A stretch of DNA of 64,000 nucleotides from Gracilibacillus dipsosauri (GCF_003176895.1 NZ_QGTD01000008.1:868001-932000), one strand, 5' to 3'. Numbered from the stretch's first letter, positions 9,428 through 17,796 are shown. Numbers and translations are program-made. The notes: a model not told the origin generated them from the sequence alone.

Positions 9428-9575
9428 TTTAGATTTGCACCCCCTATTTTTTTACGTAAATATAAATATAACGGTATCCGAAATAAATTTCCACCTTTTC
9501 GACTTAATTTCTAATAATTTTTTTTTGCTGGTTTGTCTAGCATGGGATGACAAGGTCACGTATGCAAGAAAAAAT

Positions 9576-9607
9576 AAAAAAATGCCCTCAGAGGAGGACA
9601 TTTTTTT
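9576..9607 (-). terminator. Terminator after ykuV
   Basis: Nine A/T-rich pairs (AAAAAAATG with CATTTTTTT) plus CCTC/GAGG around one mismatch. It overlaps the ykuV stop codon and is followed on the minus strand by a T-rich run. It separates ykuV from yknUV. Confidence 0.8.
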
Positions 9608-10055
9608 ATTTTTCTGTTATTCCCAATACTCTGTTAACTCGTTTGCGAAGCATTTTCATACCGCCACCGCCAGCTTGGAAATGTCGTAAATTTCCCTCAG
9701 CATCAAATACATAATATGCTGGCACATATTGGTTTTCAAATGCATCCGTCAATGTATGTTTATTATCAACGAAGATTGGTTGCGTAATATCGTGTTCACT
9801 TGCTACTTCTTTAATTTGATCAATGTCTAAATCCTTTTCAGATCTTGGCATATGCACCGCAATGACGTTAAGCTCATCTTTATATTCATCACGGAATTCA
9901 TTTACGTTTGGCATTGCTTCTTTACATAAGCCACAGCTTACCGACCAGAAATGGATTAAAGTAGGCTTATTTCCAATTAAGTCCTCTCGTGTCACCTCAC
10001 CATTTAACCATTCTGTCGCGCCATTTAATTCTGGCATTGGAGCTCTTAATTTCAT
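9606..10055 (-). CDS. ykuV: Thiol-disulfide oxidoreductase YkuV
   Basis: 149 residues, a cytosolic thioredoxin-like protein without signal peptide. The active-site CGLC is at 41-44, within HFWSVSCGLCKEAMP. Length and sequence closely follow B. subtilis YkuV (148 residues), a TlpA/thioredoxin-fold disulfide reductase. The conserved cis-Pro follows the QYVPAYYVF segment. Upstream on the same strand is the peroxiredoxin gene ykuU, as in B. subtilis. The pair plausibly acts in thiol-peroxide defence, although YkuV reducing YkuU is an inference. A hairpin lies between the two genes, so YkuV may be expressed at a different level. Confidence 0.93.
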   Translation of the reverse strand: MKLRAPMPELNGATEWLNGEVTREDLIGNKPTLIHFWSVSCGLCKEAMPNVNEFRDEYKDELNVIAVHMPRSEKDLDIDQIKEVASEHDITQPIFVDNKHTLTDAFENQYVPAYYVFDAEGNLRHFQAGGGGMKMLRKRVNRVLGITEK

Positions 10056-10161
10056 CCTAAAAATCCTCCTAGGTTTATCTTTTTGGCAAAATACTACTTA
10101 GTTTTTTGCACGATGTCCAAAAGTCAAAGCAATAATTATATATGTCTATCTAAACATAGAC

Positions 10162-10187
10162 AAAGGTCTAACAATGGTTAGACCTTT
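10162..10187 (-). terminator. Intercistronic hairpin between ykuU and ykuV
   Basis: Perfect 11-bp stem (AAAGGTCTAAC with GTTAGACCTTT, 4-base loop), 11 bases after the ykuU stop. The following T-run is short, so it may be a partial terminator or an mRNA-stabilising structure. Confidence 0.6.
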
Positions 10188-10197
10188 TGGTTAGACA

Positions 10198-10740
10198 TTA
10201 TAATGTTTCTTGACCAGGCTTCCAGTTAGCTGGGCAAAGTCCACCAGTTTGCAGTGCTTGTAGAACTCGTAATGTTTCATCTACATCACGACCGATATTA
10301 TTATGATTAACAACTTGGTATTGAAGTTCACCCTCAGGACTAATAATGAAAAGACCTCTTAATGCTACACCTTCGTCTTCAATTAATACACCGTATTCCT
10401 TTGAAATTTGGTGATTTGTATCTGCTGCTAGTGGATAATTTAGATCTCCTAAACCATTATCCTCTCTTGCAGTCTTAATCCAAGCTAAGTGTGTATGTAT
10501 TGTATCAGTAGAAACACCGATTACCTCTGCATCTAAATCTTCAAATTCATCATAACGATCAGACAAAGCGGTTATTTCCGTTGGACATACAAAAGTAAAA
10601 TCCATTGGATAAAAGAATAACACTGTCCACTTGTCATTTTTCATATTCTCTTCTAATGATACTTTCCCAAACTCTTTGTTAGCAAGAACTGCCTCCATTT
10701 CGAAACGAGGTGCTTGCTTTCCTACCATACGTTCAGCCAT
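10198..10740 (-). CDS. ykuU: 2-Cys peroxiredoxin YkuU
   Basis: 180 residues of the AhpC/Prx1 type. The peroxidatic Cys52 is in DFTFVCPTE, and the resolving Cys (about 169) is in GGLCPANWKPG. It reduces hydrogen peroxide and organic hydroperoxides in the cytosol. Length equals B. subtilis YkuU (180), and it precedes ykuV as there. GGAGGG lies about 10 bases before ATG. A strong sigma-A promoter with an inverted repeat over its -35 box lies upstream (10786-10828). Confidence 0.94.
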   Translation of the reverse strand: MAERMVGKQAPRFEMEAVLANKEFGKVSLEENMKNDKWTVLFFYPMDFTFVCPTEITALSDRYDEFEDLDAEVIGVSTDTIHTHLAWIKTAREDNGLGDLNYPLAADTNHQISKEYGVLIEDEGVALRGLFIISPEGELQYQVVNHNNIGRDVDETLRVLQALQTGGLCPANWKPGQETL

Positions 10741-10785
10741 TTAAATTATCCCTCCGTACATTTTTCTTATATCTCTACGAATAAA

Positions 10786-10828
10786 ATTATAATTTAACTG
10801 GATGAACTAGTCAACTAATCTACTAGTT
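10786..10828 (-). promoter_or_regulatory. ykuU promoter with an inverted repeat over the -35 box
   Basis: Minus-strand TTGACT (10809-10814), 17-base spacer, TATAAT (10786-10791): a strong sigma-A promoter about 45 bases before ykuU. AACTAGT-N10-ACTAGTT (10805-10828) overlaps the -35 box and looks like an operator. It does not match the PerR or Spx patterns I know. Confidence 0.7.
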
Positions 10829-10874
10829 ACAATGAAAAGGAAACAATAAACGAATGGTGAGAGATAAATCGCTT

Positions 10875-11990
10875 TTAAAGACTTCTAATCATTTCTACCA
10901 CTGAATTTACCCCTACTTCTATTGCTCCTTCCTTTGGATTGAGCATACTATGATGCAATCCATATGCCGAGTCCACGCCTAACCAAAACATAAATCCCGG
11001 GTATTCCTTCAGAAAATATCCGAAATCCTCACCAGTCATAGCTGGATTTGCATCAATGTAAGAATAGCCTAGGGATGTTACGACATTTGAAAACTGCTTG
11101 ACATACCGGTCTGTATTTTCAACCTGATAATAATTTGCCCCATAATCAACATCTATTTTGCAGTCAGCACTTATCTCAAATCCTTTTATGAACTGCTCAA
11201 GCTGATTTTTTATTTGATTCATTGTTTCAGGCTTTAAAGTTCTTATTGTTCCCTCTAGACGAGCAGTTTCTGCAATAATATTTTGAACAGAACCTGCTGT
11301 CATCTTCCCAATGGTTATCACACCACTATCTAGAGGATCGACCCTTCGTGAGATAATTTGCTGTAGCTGTGTAACAAAAGCACTTGCTGTTACAATCATG
11401 TCTTTTGTTAGATGTGGGTATGCAGCATGTCCACCTTTACCTGTGAAATCTAAATACAACTCACTAGTATTGGCGAATAGAATTCCAGATCTACACGAGA
11501 TCGTTCCTACTGGAAGCTCTGGAGCAATATGAAGAGCGAAAATCATGTCTAATTGCCATTTATCGAGCAGTTTTGAGGCAAGGATAGGTTCTGCCCCACC
11601 AGGACCTTCCTCAGCTGGTTGAAAAACAATTAGAACATTTTCTTCGATTGGATTATGCGCTAATCGATCTAAAACTCCTAATGCAATTGTCATATGCAAA
11701 TCATGGCCACATGCATGCATATTACTTGGGTGGATAGACGTATAAGGTAAACCAGTTTGTTCTTGGATTGGTAGCCCATCCATATCAGTTCGATATCCAA
11801 TCGTTCTGGAAGGATTTTTTCCTTTTACTAGAACAAAAATCCCTGTTTTCCATTGTTCAATTTCTAAATTCGATTGATCCATATTTTTAATCACATTTAA
11901 TAGATATTCTTGTGTTTTAAATTCTTGAAAACCTAACTCAGGAATTTGATGAAGATCTTTTCTAACCTGGAGTAATTGATCCGTATTCAT
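10875..11990 (-). CDS. ykuR: N-acetyldiaminopimelate deacetylase
   Basis: 371 residues, M20 amidohydrolase family. Metal ligands are in HACGHDLHM (about 97-105), the catalytic region is QPAEEGPGG, and MTGEDFGYF and LHHS lie near the C-terminus. It removes acetate from N-acetyl-LL-diaminopimelate, the last specific step of the acetyl branch of lysine and peptidoglycan-precursor synthesis (also called DapL or DapI in Bacillus). AAAGGGGG lies 6 bases before the start. It follows dapH as in B. subtilis ykuQ-ykuR, but a strong hairpin separates the two genes here. Confidence 0.93.
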   Translation of the reverse strand: MNTDQLLQVRKDLHQIPELGFQEFKTQEYLLNVIKNMDQSNLEIEQWKTGIFVLVKGKNPSRTIGYRTDMDGLPIQEQTGLPYTSIHPSNMHACGHDLHMTIALGVLDRLAHNPIEENVLIVFQPAEEGPGGAEPILASKLLDKWQLDMIFALHIAPELPVGTISCRSGILFANTSELYLDFTGKGGHAAYPHLTKDMIVTASAFVTQLQQIISRRVDPLDSGVITIGKMTAGSVQNIIAETARLEGTIRTLKPETMNQIKNQLEQFIKGFEISADCKIDVDYGANYYQVENTDRYVKQFSNVVTSLGYSYIDANPAMTGEDFGYFLKEYPGFMFWLGVDSAYGLHHSMLNPKEGAIEVGVNSVVEMIRSL

Positions 11991-12029
11991 CTATATCCCC
12001 CTTTCACTACCATAATGACATTCTCTAAT

Positions 12030-12065
12030 AAAAAGGCTGTAACTCATATCTGAGACAGCCTTTTT
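12030..12065 (-). terminator. Terminator between dapH and ykuR
   Basis: 11-bp perfect stem AAAAAGGCTGT/ACAGCCTTTTT with a 14-base loop and a T-run on either strand. It lies just after the dapH stop, so dapH transcripts should largely end here. Confidence 0.85.
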
Positions 12066-12069
12066 ATCC

Positions 12070-12789
12070 TTACTCGTCTAATTTTCTTAAAGCTTCCATA
12101 ATTTCTGTTTTAGATTTCGTTTGATCATCGATTTCTTTTAATACTTTGGCAGGAACACCCGCAACTACTGTATTCGGTGGAACGTCCTTTGTCACAATTG
12201 CACCTGCAGCAACAACCGCTCCTGCTCCTACACGCACTCCTTCTAAAACTACGGCATTTGCTCCAATTACAACACCGTCTTCAATGATGACAGGTTGCGC
12301 TGAAGGGGGTTCTATAACTCCAGCAAGGACTGCACCTGCACCAATATGGCAATTCTTTCCTACAGTTGCTCTTCCACCAAGACAGGCATTCATATCGATC
12401 ATAGTTCCTTCACCAACAACAGATCCAATATTGATCATAGCACCGAACATAATGACCGCACCATCACCAATTTCGACCTGTTCTCGAATAATCGCACCTG
12501 GTTCAATTCTTGCATTAATATCTTTCATATCTAATAACGGAATAGCTGAATTTCTACGGTCATTTTCAATGACATAATCCGTGATATCATTCTTATATGT
12601 ATCTAATAATTCTTGAACTTCCTTCCACTCACCGAATACTACACCATTTTGATCATTTAGAAAGGTTTTCACATCGCCTGTAGCTTCAATTTTATTTAAG
12701 TTTTCTCCTTTCACATATACTTTAACTGGTGTTGATTTTTTACTATTTGAAATAAATGAGATTATTTCATTTGCATCCATCATTTTCAT
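12070..12789 (-). CDS. dapH: Tetrahydrodipicolinate N-acetyltransferase
   Basis: 239 residues, a DapH family enzyme. The N-terminal alpha/beta region opens [20 protein letters not shown]. From about residue 90 to 210 there are left-handed beta-helix hexapeptide repeats ([29 protein letters not shown]). It transfers acetyl from acetyl-CoA to tetrahydrodipicolinate, the first step of the acetyl-DAP pathway. PatA (15953) and the deacetylase (10875) supply the next two steps, so this window holds the complete acetyl branch. AAGGAG lies 8 bases before the start. Confidence 0.95.
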   Translation of the reverse strand: MKMMDANEIISFISNSKKSTPVKVYVKGENLNKIEATGDVKTFLNDQNGVVFGEWKEVQELLDTYKNDITDYVIENDRRNSAIPLLDMKDINARIEPGAIIREQVEIGDGAVIMFGAMINIGSVVGEGTMIDMNACLGGRATVGKNCHIGAGAVLAGVIEPPSAQPVIIEDGVVIGANAVVLEGVRVGAGAVVAAGAIVTKDVPPNTVVAGVPAKVLKEIDDQTKSKTEIMEALRKLDE

Positions 12790-12861
12790 AAATCCGACTC
12801 CTTCATAAAATTTTACTTACACAATTTATCAAAAATCTGAATAAATGTCCAAGGTTGTTAT

Positions 12862-13296
12862 CTAAAGATACATGGATTTATTGACTTCTTTTAAAATAGC
12901 TCGACGTGTAATGATGCCAACGAAATACCCACCCTCGTCCACCACACAAGCGAAAGCATGATCAATGACAACCTTTAAACAGGTTAAAAAATCGGTATCT
13001 TTTGTTATGGTCGGTTGGTCCTTACGCATAACATCCTCTACCTTTTTCTCTGATAGTATTTCCATCTCAAAACGTTCTATCCCCATTACACTTTTTAAGA
13101 TAGGTGTTTTTCCAATTGTTCCACGATATTTATAATCAATATCTAATACCGGAACAGAAGAGTATCCTGATTCTACTAAAACCAATAAAGCGTGTTCGAT
13201 AGGGTTTCCTATTTGTACATGTGCTACCTTTTCAGCTGGTATCATGAAATCACGGACCGTTAAATCTTCAAGATTGCGCTTTATTACACTAGACAT
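12862..13296 (-). CDS. darB: c-di-AMP-binding CBS protein DarB/CbpB
   Basis: 144 residues of two CBS domains, opening MSSVIKRNLEDLTVRDFMI. The start at 13296 is chosen because AAAGGAG lies 7 bases upstream; an in-frame extension to 13341 has no ribosome site. Very similar to B. subtilis YkuL (DarB/CbpB). In that protein, apo-DarB stimulates the (p)ppGpp synthetase Rel and pyruvate carboxylase, and c-di-AMP binding blocks this. The DFMIPAEKVAHV and TRRAILKEVN regions carry the family nucleotide-site residues. It is probably monocistronic, divergent from ykuE. Confidence 0.92.
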   Translation of the reverse strand: MSSVIKRNLEDLTVRDFMIPAEKVAHVQIGNPIEHALLVLVESGYSSVPVLDIDYKYRGTIGKTPILKSVMGIERFEMEILSEKKVEDVMRKDQPTITKDTDFLTCLKVVIDHAFACVVDEGGYFVGIITRRAILKEVNKSMYL

Positions 13297-13457
13297 GTTG
13301 ACACTCCTTTTGTAATTGGTGAAGGAGTTTGAAATAATCACCTCGTTTATTTTATCATAAATTTAAAAATTATGTGTACTTTATCGTTCCGTGCAGATAA
13401 TCGCACTATATCATGTTATAATAGAGGCCAATATCGTGAGAGAAAGGTTATCTTATA

Positions 13458-14312
13458 ATGAAGCGTCGTACTTTTATAAAAAGATTACTCGCAGGTATCG
13501 TATCAATCTTCGGTTTGGGTGGAGGAACCTATTATTATGCCCGCGAGATGGAACCAAAAATGTTAGAAGTTCATCGTATAGCAATAGAATCTAGTAAAAT
13601 CCCAAACAATTTTGATTCTTTAAAAATACTACAATTTTCAGATACACATATCGGATTTCATTATACAGTGGAGCAATTACAAAAATTAGTACAGAAAATA
13701 AATGCATTAAATCCTGATATTATTACCTTTACTGGTGATCTAGTGGACAATCCACAAACCTATAAATGGAATAACGATATACCAAATATATTAAATCAAT
13801 TATCCGCTAGACACGGAAAGTTCTGGGTTTATGGTAACCATGATCATGGAGGCTATGGTACAGATATTGTGAAACAAACGTTTGATCAAGCAGATTTTCA
13901 ATTGTTATTAAATAATAACCATATCATCGAAAGAAATGGTGAAAAAATCATGATTGCAGGTTTAGATGATTTAATATTTGGTAAACCAGATTTAGATAAA
14001 ACCTTACAAACATCATCTAATCCAGATTTCACTATACTATTGGCACACGAACCAGACATTGCTGATAGAGTAAAGGACTATCCGGTTGATGTCCAAATTT
14101 CGGGACATAGCCATGGTGGACAAGTACAACTACCATTTTTCGGCTATATTTATACCCCTTATTTAGCTGAGAAATATGTAGAAGGGAGTTATCAAATTGG
14201 TGTAAAGCCACTTCAATTATTTGTCAGTCGAGGGATCGGAACAACCAGATTGCCTTATCGATTTTTTTGCAAGCCAGAAATAACATTATATGAACTTAGA
14301 AAGGTTGAATAA
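13458..14312 (+). CDS. ykuE: Metallophosphoesterase YkuE
   Basis: 284 residues. The twin-arginine signal MKRRTFIKRL plus hydrophobic stretch (1-29) is that of B. subtilis YkuE, a Tat substrate exported by TatAyCy and found in the cell wall. The calcineurin-like metal site is complete: SDTH (D62, H64), TGDLVDN (D94), YGNHDH, and the later HEP and SGHSHGGQ. The physiological substrate is not established. A SCO-type gene follows two bases after the stop, so the pair is probably co-transcribed. No TatAyCy genes are in the window. Confidence 0.93.
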   Translation: MKRRTFIKRLLAGIVSIFGLGGGTYYYAREMEPKMLEVHRIAIESSKIPNNFDSLKILQFSDTHIGFHYTVEQLQKLVQKINALNPDIITFTGDLVDNPQTYKWNNDIPNILNQLSARHGKFWVYGNHDHGGYGTDIVKQTFDQADFQLLLNNNHIIERNGEKIMIAGLDDLIFGKPDLDKTLQTSSNPDFTILLAHEPDIADRVKDYPVDVQISGHSHGGQVQLPFFGYIYTPYLAEKYVEGSYQIGVKPLQLFVSRGIGTTRLPYRFFCKPEITLYELRKVE

Positions 14313-14313
14313 A

Positions 14314-14886
14314 GTGAATAAAAATTACCGTTTATTATTATTGCTTATATCACTCGTCACATTATTAACAGCTTGTGGGAATAAATATGAAGGAGATTTT
14401 TCGTTTGAAATAGAGGATTTCACCTACACAAATCAAGATGGGGAAGAATTTTCGAAAAGTGATTTAGAAGGAGAATTTTGGGTAGCGAGTATGATCTTTA
14501 CGAATTGTAATACAGTCTGTCCACCAATGACTTCTAATATGGTAAGATTACAAGGAATGCTAGCAGATGCTAATATAGATGCACAGCTTGTATCATTCTC
14601 TGTTGATCCTGAGGTAGACACACCGGAATTGTTGAAGCAATATGCAGCAGAAAGAGGTGCAAGCTTCGACAATTGGAACCTCTTAACAGGCTATACTTAT
14701 GAGGAAATTAAAGAGTTTGTTAAAAAATCTTTTAAAGCCCCACTAGAAAAACTAGAGGACGATCAATATATGCATACAACTAGATTTTACATTGTTACAC
14801 CAGAAGGAAATGCAATAAAAGCATATGACGGTTCCAAGGCTGCGAATATGGAAAAAATAGTTGAAGATATCCAAGCAATGAATTAA
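14314..14886 (+). CDS. SCO1/SenC-family copper lipoprotein
   Basis: 190 residues from a GTG start at 14314 (AGAAAGG 9 bases upstream). An in-frame ATG at 14290 inside ykuE is less likely because the resulting leader would precede a perfect lipoprotein signal. Lipobox LTAC with Cys21. The thioredoxin-like fold carries the SCO copper ligands C65-N-T-V-C69 and H154 (YMHTTRFY). SCO proteins deliver copper to the Cu-A site of cytochrome c oxidase on the outer face of the membrane. The B. subtilis homologue is YpmQ/BsSco, which is not next to ykuE there, so the neighbourhood differs. A strong terminator follows. Confidence 0.88.
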   Translation: MNKNYRLLLLLISLVTLLTACGNKYEGDFSFEIEDFTYTNQDGEEFSKSDLEGEFWVASMIFTNCNTVCPPMTSNMVRLQGMLADANIDAQLVSFSVDPEVDTPELLKQYAAERGASFDNWNLLTGYTYEEIKEFVKKSFKAPLEKLEDDQYMHTTRFYIVTPEGNAIKAYDGSKAANMEKIVEDIQAMN

Positions 14887-14893
14887 AGTATTG

Positions 14894-14921
14894 GTAGAAG
14901 CACATTGTGCTTCTACTTTTT
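14894..14921 (+). terminator. Terminator of ykuE-SCO
   Basis: Perfect 10-bp stem GTAGAAGCAC/GTGCTTCTAC, 3-base loop, then five T. Classical Rho-independent terminator. Confidence 0.92.
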
Positions 14922-14944
14922 ACTTGATGAAAGGAAGTGAACTA

Positions 14945-15388
14945 ATGATGACAAATCATACTGAGCAGATAGGACAAGCCCTCTTCGTTGTTAATCGTCA
15001 TGCGAAAACTGCGATCGATCCTTCCTTCTTATATCAACTGAAAAAGGAAACAATGAATAAGCTTTTAAAGGAACAAAAAGCCGTAAAAGTAGGCTTACAT
15101 TTTTCGAATAACCCAAAAAATAGTAAACAACATTCCGTCATGCTTATAAAAGTTGGGGATTACTACTTTCACTTACCTCCTTCCAAGGAGGATATGAAAC
15201 AACTTGAACATTTAGGTAAACTAGATGAATCCTATCGTAATCCAAGACCGAATCTTTCTTTAAATAAAGCTAAAAATATTTTAGCACATTATATAAACAG
15301 GAAAATTCCTAAAAATAAGGTTAAACCTACCTCTGCATTCCATCGTTCTCCTATATCCAACCATTCACGTTTCTTTCATAAGAAATAA
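14945..15388 (+). CDS. ykyB: YkyB-family protein of unknown function
   Basis: 147 residues, opening MMTNHTEQIGQALFVVNRHAK. The start at 14945 has AAAGGAAG about 7 bases upstream; an upstream in-frame extension would run through the preceding terminator and is rejected. Resembles B. subtilis YkyB (154), a Bacillaceae-restricted protein without known function. The body has the conserved VVNRHAKTA and FSNNPKNSKQHSVMLIKVGDYYFH type blocks; the tail is Lys/His-rich. It adjoins ykuE and patA genes, as in B. subtilis (patA-cheV-ykyB-ykuC-ykuD-ykuE), but cheV, ykuC and ykuD are absent here. Confidence 0.85.
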   Translation: MMTNHTEQIGQALFVVNRHAKTAIDPSFLYQLKKETMNKLLKEQKAVKVGLHFSNNPKNSKQHSVMLIKVGDYYFHLPPSKEDMKQLEHLGKLDESYRNPRPNLSLNKAKNILAHYINRKIPKNKVKPTSAFHRSPISNHSRFFHKK

Positions 15389-15526
15389 TAGGAAGGTAAT
15401 TGGTCAGCAGAAACTCATCTTTTCCAGCATAGTAAGCCCTACTCCTAGGTGTGTATGAGTTAATGATGCTATCTTTTTGTTGACCTTGTCACTAAAGAAA
15501 TTGGCACAACGTAAGAATTCCTATAT

Positions 15527-15844
15527 TTAGTCTTTTTTAAGTAAAGCCACACTTCTGCGAATTGCTATATAGATGGAGAAAGCAACAATTGTATATATCA
15601 AGTACTCCTTTTCTATCATAACTGGAAGTCTTTGCAAGATGAAGACACTTAGAATAATCGCAATAAAAAAGGAAAGGAACAATTCCCATTCTAGCGCGAT
15701 TAATAATCGTATAATAGGTTTGATAACTAGATAGATAATGAGAATAAATAAAAATACAGTTAAGAAAATGAATAATTCCTTTCTCATTGTTAAAAAAATA
15801 AAATCACTTATACGAACAAATTGATTCCAAATAGTTTCCCACAT
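15527..15844 (-). CDS. Small membrane protein, unknown
   Basis: 105 residues with three hydrophobic segments (about 24-48, 55-73 and 79-98), ending RRSVALLKKD. AGAGGAGAG lies 5 bases before ATG, so it is likely real. It is divergent from patA (start 15953) and convergent with ykyB. I do not recognise the family; the spacing resembles the phosphate-starvation-inducible PsiE-like type of four-helix protein, but one helix is missing and this is only a thought. The 138 bases between it and ykyB hold no clear gene or strong terminator. Confidence 0.7.
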   Translation of the reverse strand: MWETIWNQFVRISDFIFLTMRKELFIFLTVFLFILIIYLVIKPIIRLLIALEWELFLSFFIAIILSVFILQRLPVMIEKEYLIYTIVAFSIYIAIRRSVALLKKD

Positions 15845-15952
15845 TTTTTCTCTCCTCTTTCATTTATGATAAAATATCAGACAATACTATTCGCATTATT
15901 TCCAAATTATTATTTTTATATAAGGAATGATCGAATCTATGGAGGTTTGGAA

Positions 15953-17107
15953 ATGGAACATAGAATCAACAATGAGGTAAAGTCAATAGAAATCTCAGGT
16001 ATAAGAAAATTTTTTAATCTAGTTAATGACTATGATAATATGGTATCTTTGACAATCGGGCAACCAGATTTTCCTACACCCGAGCATATTAAAAAAATGA
16101 CGATAGAGGCCATACATCGTAATCATACAACATATACCCATAATGCGGGAATATTATCTCTCAGAACTGCAATATCTAACTATGTTAAAGAAAGATATCA
16201 ACTTGATTATCACCCAGAAGAGGAGATTTTAGTTACGGTGGGAGCATCAGAAGCGATTGCCGCCACACTAAAAACGATTCTGGATCAAGGAGATGAGGTT
16301 ATCTTGCCTGGACCAGTTTACCCAGGATATGAACCGTTGATCACACTTAATGGTGCCAAGGCAGTTTATGTAGATACACGACAAAGTAAGTTTAAATTAA
16401 CAGCTGAATTGATCGAGCCTATGATCACTAGCAGAACAAAAGCAATATTAATACCCTATCCGTCTAATCCTACTGGTGTAACTTTGTCTGAAGAAGAACT
16501 GAAGGCTATAGCTTCATTACTCGATGATAAAGACATATTCCTTATTGCAGATGAAATCTATAGTGAATTAATTTACGAAAAGGATCATTTCTCGATTGGA
16601 AGATGTAGGAAAATCAAGGATAAAACAATTATAATTAACGGAGTATCTAAATCACATTCCATGACAGGTTTTCGTATTGGTTATATTTTAGGTCCTGCTT
16701 GGTTAATTCAACATATCCTAAAGGTCCATCAATACTATGTTTCGTGCGCAACATCAGTTAGCCAATATGCCGCCTTAGAAGCATTAACAAATGGCAAAAA
16801 TGATGCAGAAGTTATGCGTGATGCATACCGAGAAAGAAGAGATTTTGTCTATAAGAGGTTAGTGGAAATGGGTATCTCTACTTATTTACCCGACGGAGGA
16901 TTTTATTATTTTATTCCTCTATCATCGAGTTCTAAGTCTTCATTAGAGATCGCTCTAGAGCTCGTGGAAAAAGAGAGATTAGCACTCGTTCCTGGAAGTG
17001 CCTTTTCAAAATATGGGGAAGGATATTTAAGATTATCCTATGCCTATGATTTGGATACACTAAAAAAAGGTTTAAATAGATTAGAGCAATTTTTAATAGA
17101 TTTTTAA
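15953..17107 (+). CDS. patA: N-acetyl-LL-diaminopimelate aminotransferase
   Basis: 384 residues, class I PLP aminotransferase. The Schiff-base Lys233 is in VSKSHSMTGFRIGY. TIGQPDFPTP is at 34-43 and SNPTG at 171-175. The start at 15953 is set by GGAGG 7 bases upstream and by the MEHRINNEVKSIEISGIRKF opening of B. subtilis PatA; longer in-frame versions lack a ribosome site. PatA is assigned to the transamination step of the acetyl-DAP branch, between DapH and the deacetylase, both in this window. Monocistronic, ending at a terminator shared with the convergent spo0E-like gene. Confidence 0.9.
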   Translation: MEHRINNEVKSIEISGIRKFFNLVNDYDNMVSLTIGQPDFPTPEHIKKMTIEAIHRNHTTYTHNAGILSLRTAISNYVKERYQLDYHPEEEILVTVGASEAIAATLKTILDQGDEVILPGPVYPGYEPLITLNGAKAVYVDTRQSKFKLTAELIEPMITSRTKAILIPYPSNPTGVTLSEEELKAIASLLDDKDIFLIADEIYSELIYEKDHFSIGRCRKIKDKTIIINGVSKSHSMTGFRIGYILGPAWLIQHILKVHQYYVSCATSVSQYAALEALTNGKNDAEVMRDAYRERRDFVYKRLVEMGISTYLPDGGFYYFIPLSSSSKSSLEIALELVEKERLALVPGSAFSKYGEGYLRLSYAYDLDTLKKGLNRLEQFLIDF

Positions 17108-17141
17108 TAAAGCTAATGAAAGAACTTAAATATTAAGTCAC

Positions 17142-17194
17142 AAGTGAAAGAAAGGTATGTGCCTTATACAAGGTATGATTCCTTTCTTTCACTT
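17142..17194. terminator. Bidirectional terminator, patA / spo0E-like
   Basis: 14-bp stem AAGTGAAAGAAAGG (17142-17155) with CCTTTCTTTCACTT (17181-17194) between convergent genes. It overlaps the stop of the minus-strand gene. A smaller GCCTT/AAGG pairing is possible in the loop. Confidence 0.8.
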
Positions 17195-17380
17195 ATTTTC
17201 ATTCCTGTCGTTTTCGTCTGCAGCTTTCTTTTGTTTTTTACTTTCATAAATATTTAATAACTGATCAAGTTCCTGACTTATTCCTAACGATTCCTCGCTT
17301 GTTATCCCTTTTTTTAGAGCAACATCGGTCATTTGCTTTCTAAGTCTTTCAATTTTGTACATTAAGGATTGATTAGACAT
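17189..17380 (-). CDS. Spo0E-like aspartyl-phosphate phosphatase
   Basis: 63 residues, two-helix Spo0E family with the signature SQELDQLL at about 35-42 preceded by the basic helix YKIERLRKQM. Members dephosphorylate Spo0A-P and so delay sporulation. Small members such as YisI and YnzD also lack the C-terminal tail of Spo0E itself. Start ATG with GGGGG about 11 bases upstream. The Glu-Leu-Asp core is intact. Which of the Spo0E paralogues it corresponds to cannot be decided here. Confidence 0.88.
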   Translation of the reverse strand: MSNQSLMYKIERLRKQMTDVALKKGITSEESLGISQELDQLLNIYESKKQKKAADENDRNENK

Positions 17381-17437
17381 AGTACCGTGTTACCCCCAAA
17401 CCATTATCCATTATTTTTTAGCTCCTTACAGAAAACG

Positions 17438-17572
17438 TTAAGCGATTTTGATTATCCCAAAAATTAGAACAATTGTAAAGATAAGCGCAAAAATAGACAA
17501 AGAAGGATAAAATTCATGATAGAAAAATCCACATTTCCATTTTTTTCGACATTTTTCATTTTTTTCAATCAT
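17438..17572 (-). CDS. Possible 44-residue single-span membrane peptide
   Basis: ORF of 44 residues: a Lys-rich head (MIEKNEKCRKKWKC) and a single hydrophobic helix (about 25-42) ending IIKIA. The layout is that of a small membrane peptide, but no ribosome site is properly spaced (GGGGGAG is about 18 bases away). It lies in the gene-poor gap 17381-17862 together with the better supported ORF at 17626. Weak call. Confidence 0.3.
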   Translation of the reverse strand: MIEKNEKCRKKWKCGFFYHEFYPSLSIFALIFTIVLIFGIIKIA

Positions 17573-17625
17573 GGAACAAAAAAATAACTACTCCCCCAAA
17601 TAGAAAGTAGTTACCTCCTCTACCA

Positions 17626-17703
17626 TTATACACGGTCGAAAATACTAAAGCCCATCAATGCAATAAGTAATATTATAGAGACTATACCAAAAATTTCACC
17701 CAT
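17626..17703 (-). CDS. 25-residue membrane peptide
   Basis: 25 residues: short N-terminus MGEIF, a 16-residue hydrophobic helix (GIVSIILLIALMGFSI) and an FDRV end. AAGGAGT lies 8 bases before ATG, which is a convincing site. Peptides of this size with one helix are common regulators of membrane enzymes or toxins in Bacillaceae, but I do not recognise this one and no function is proposed. It is read divergently from the zinc-ribbon gene at 17863 across an inverted repeat. Confidence 0.5.
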   Translation of the reverse strand: MGEIFGIVSIILLIALMGFSIFDRV

Positions 17704-17796
17704 GCTTAACACTCCTTATTTCGTTCATTTCTTTCCTATATTATACCGAATATTTTATAATTAACAAGTGAACATTTCGTCAACTAACAATACGGG

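Noticed and set aside
9435-9689. 84-codon + strand frame after yknU
   Set aside because: Crosses a bidirectional terminator and runs antisense into ykuV; no ribosome site.
10780-10800. PerR box at ykuU
   Set aside because: Only the left half TTATAAT matches; the right half does not, and the match mostly reflects the -10 element.
12146-12577. 143-codon open frame on the + strand opposite dapH
   Set aside because: It is antisense to dapH, whose hexapeptide repeats give long low-complexity open frames; composition (Pro/Thr/Ala-rich) and lack of a ribosome site mark it as a shadow.
15389-15526. Terminator or small RNA between ykyB and the minus-strand membrane gene
   Set aside because: The only pairing (AACTCAT/ATGAGTT) spans a large loop and has no T-run; too weak to call.
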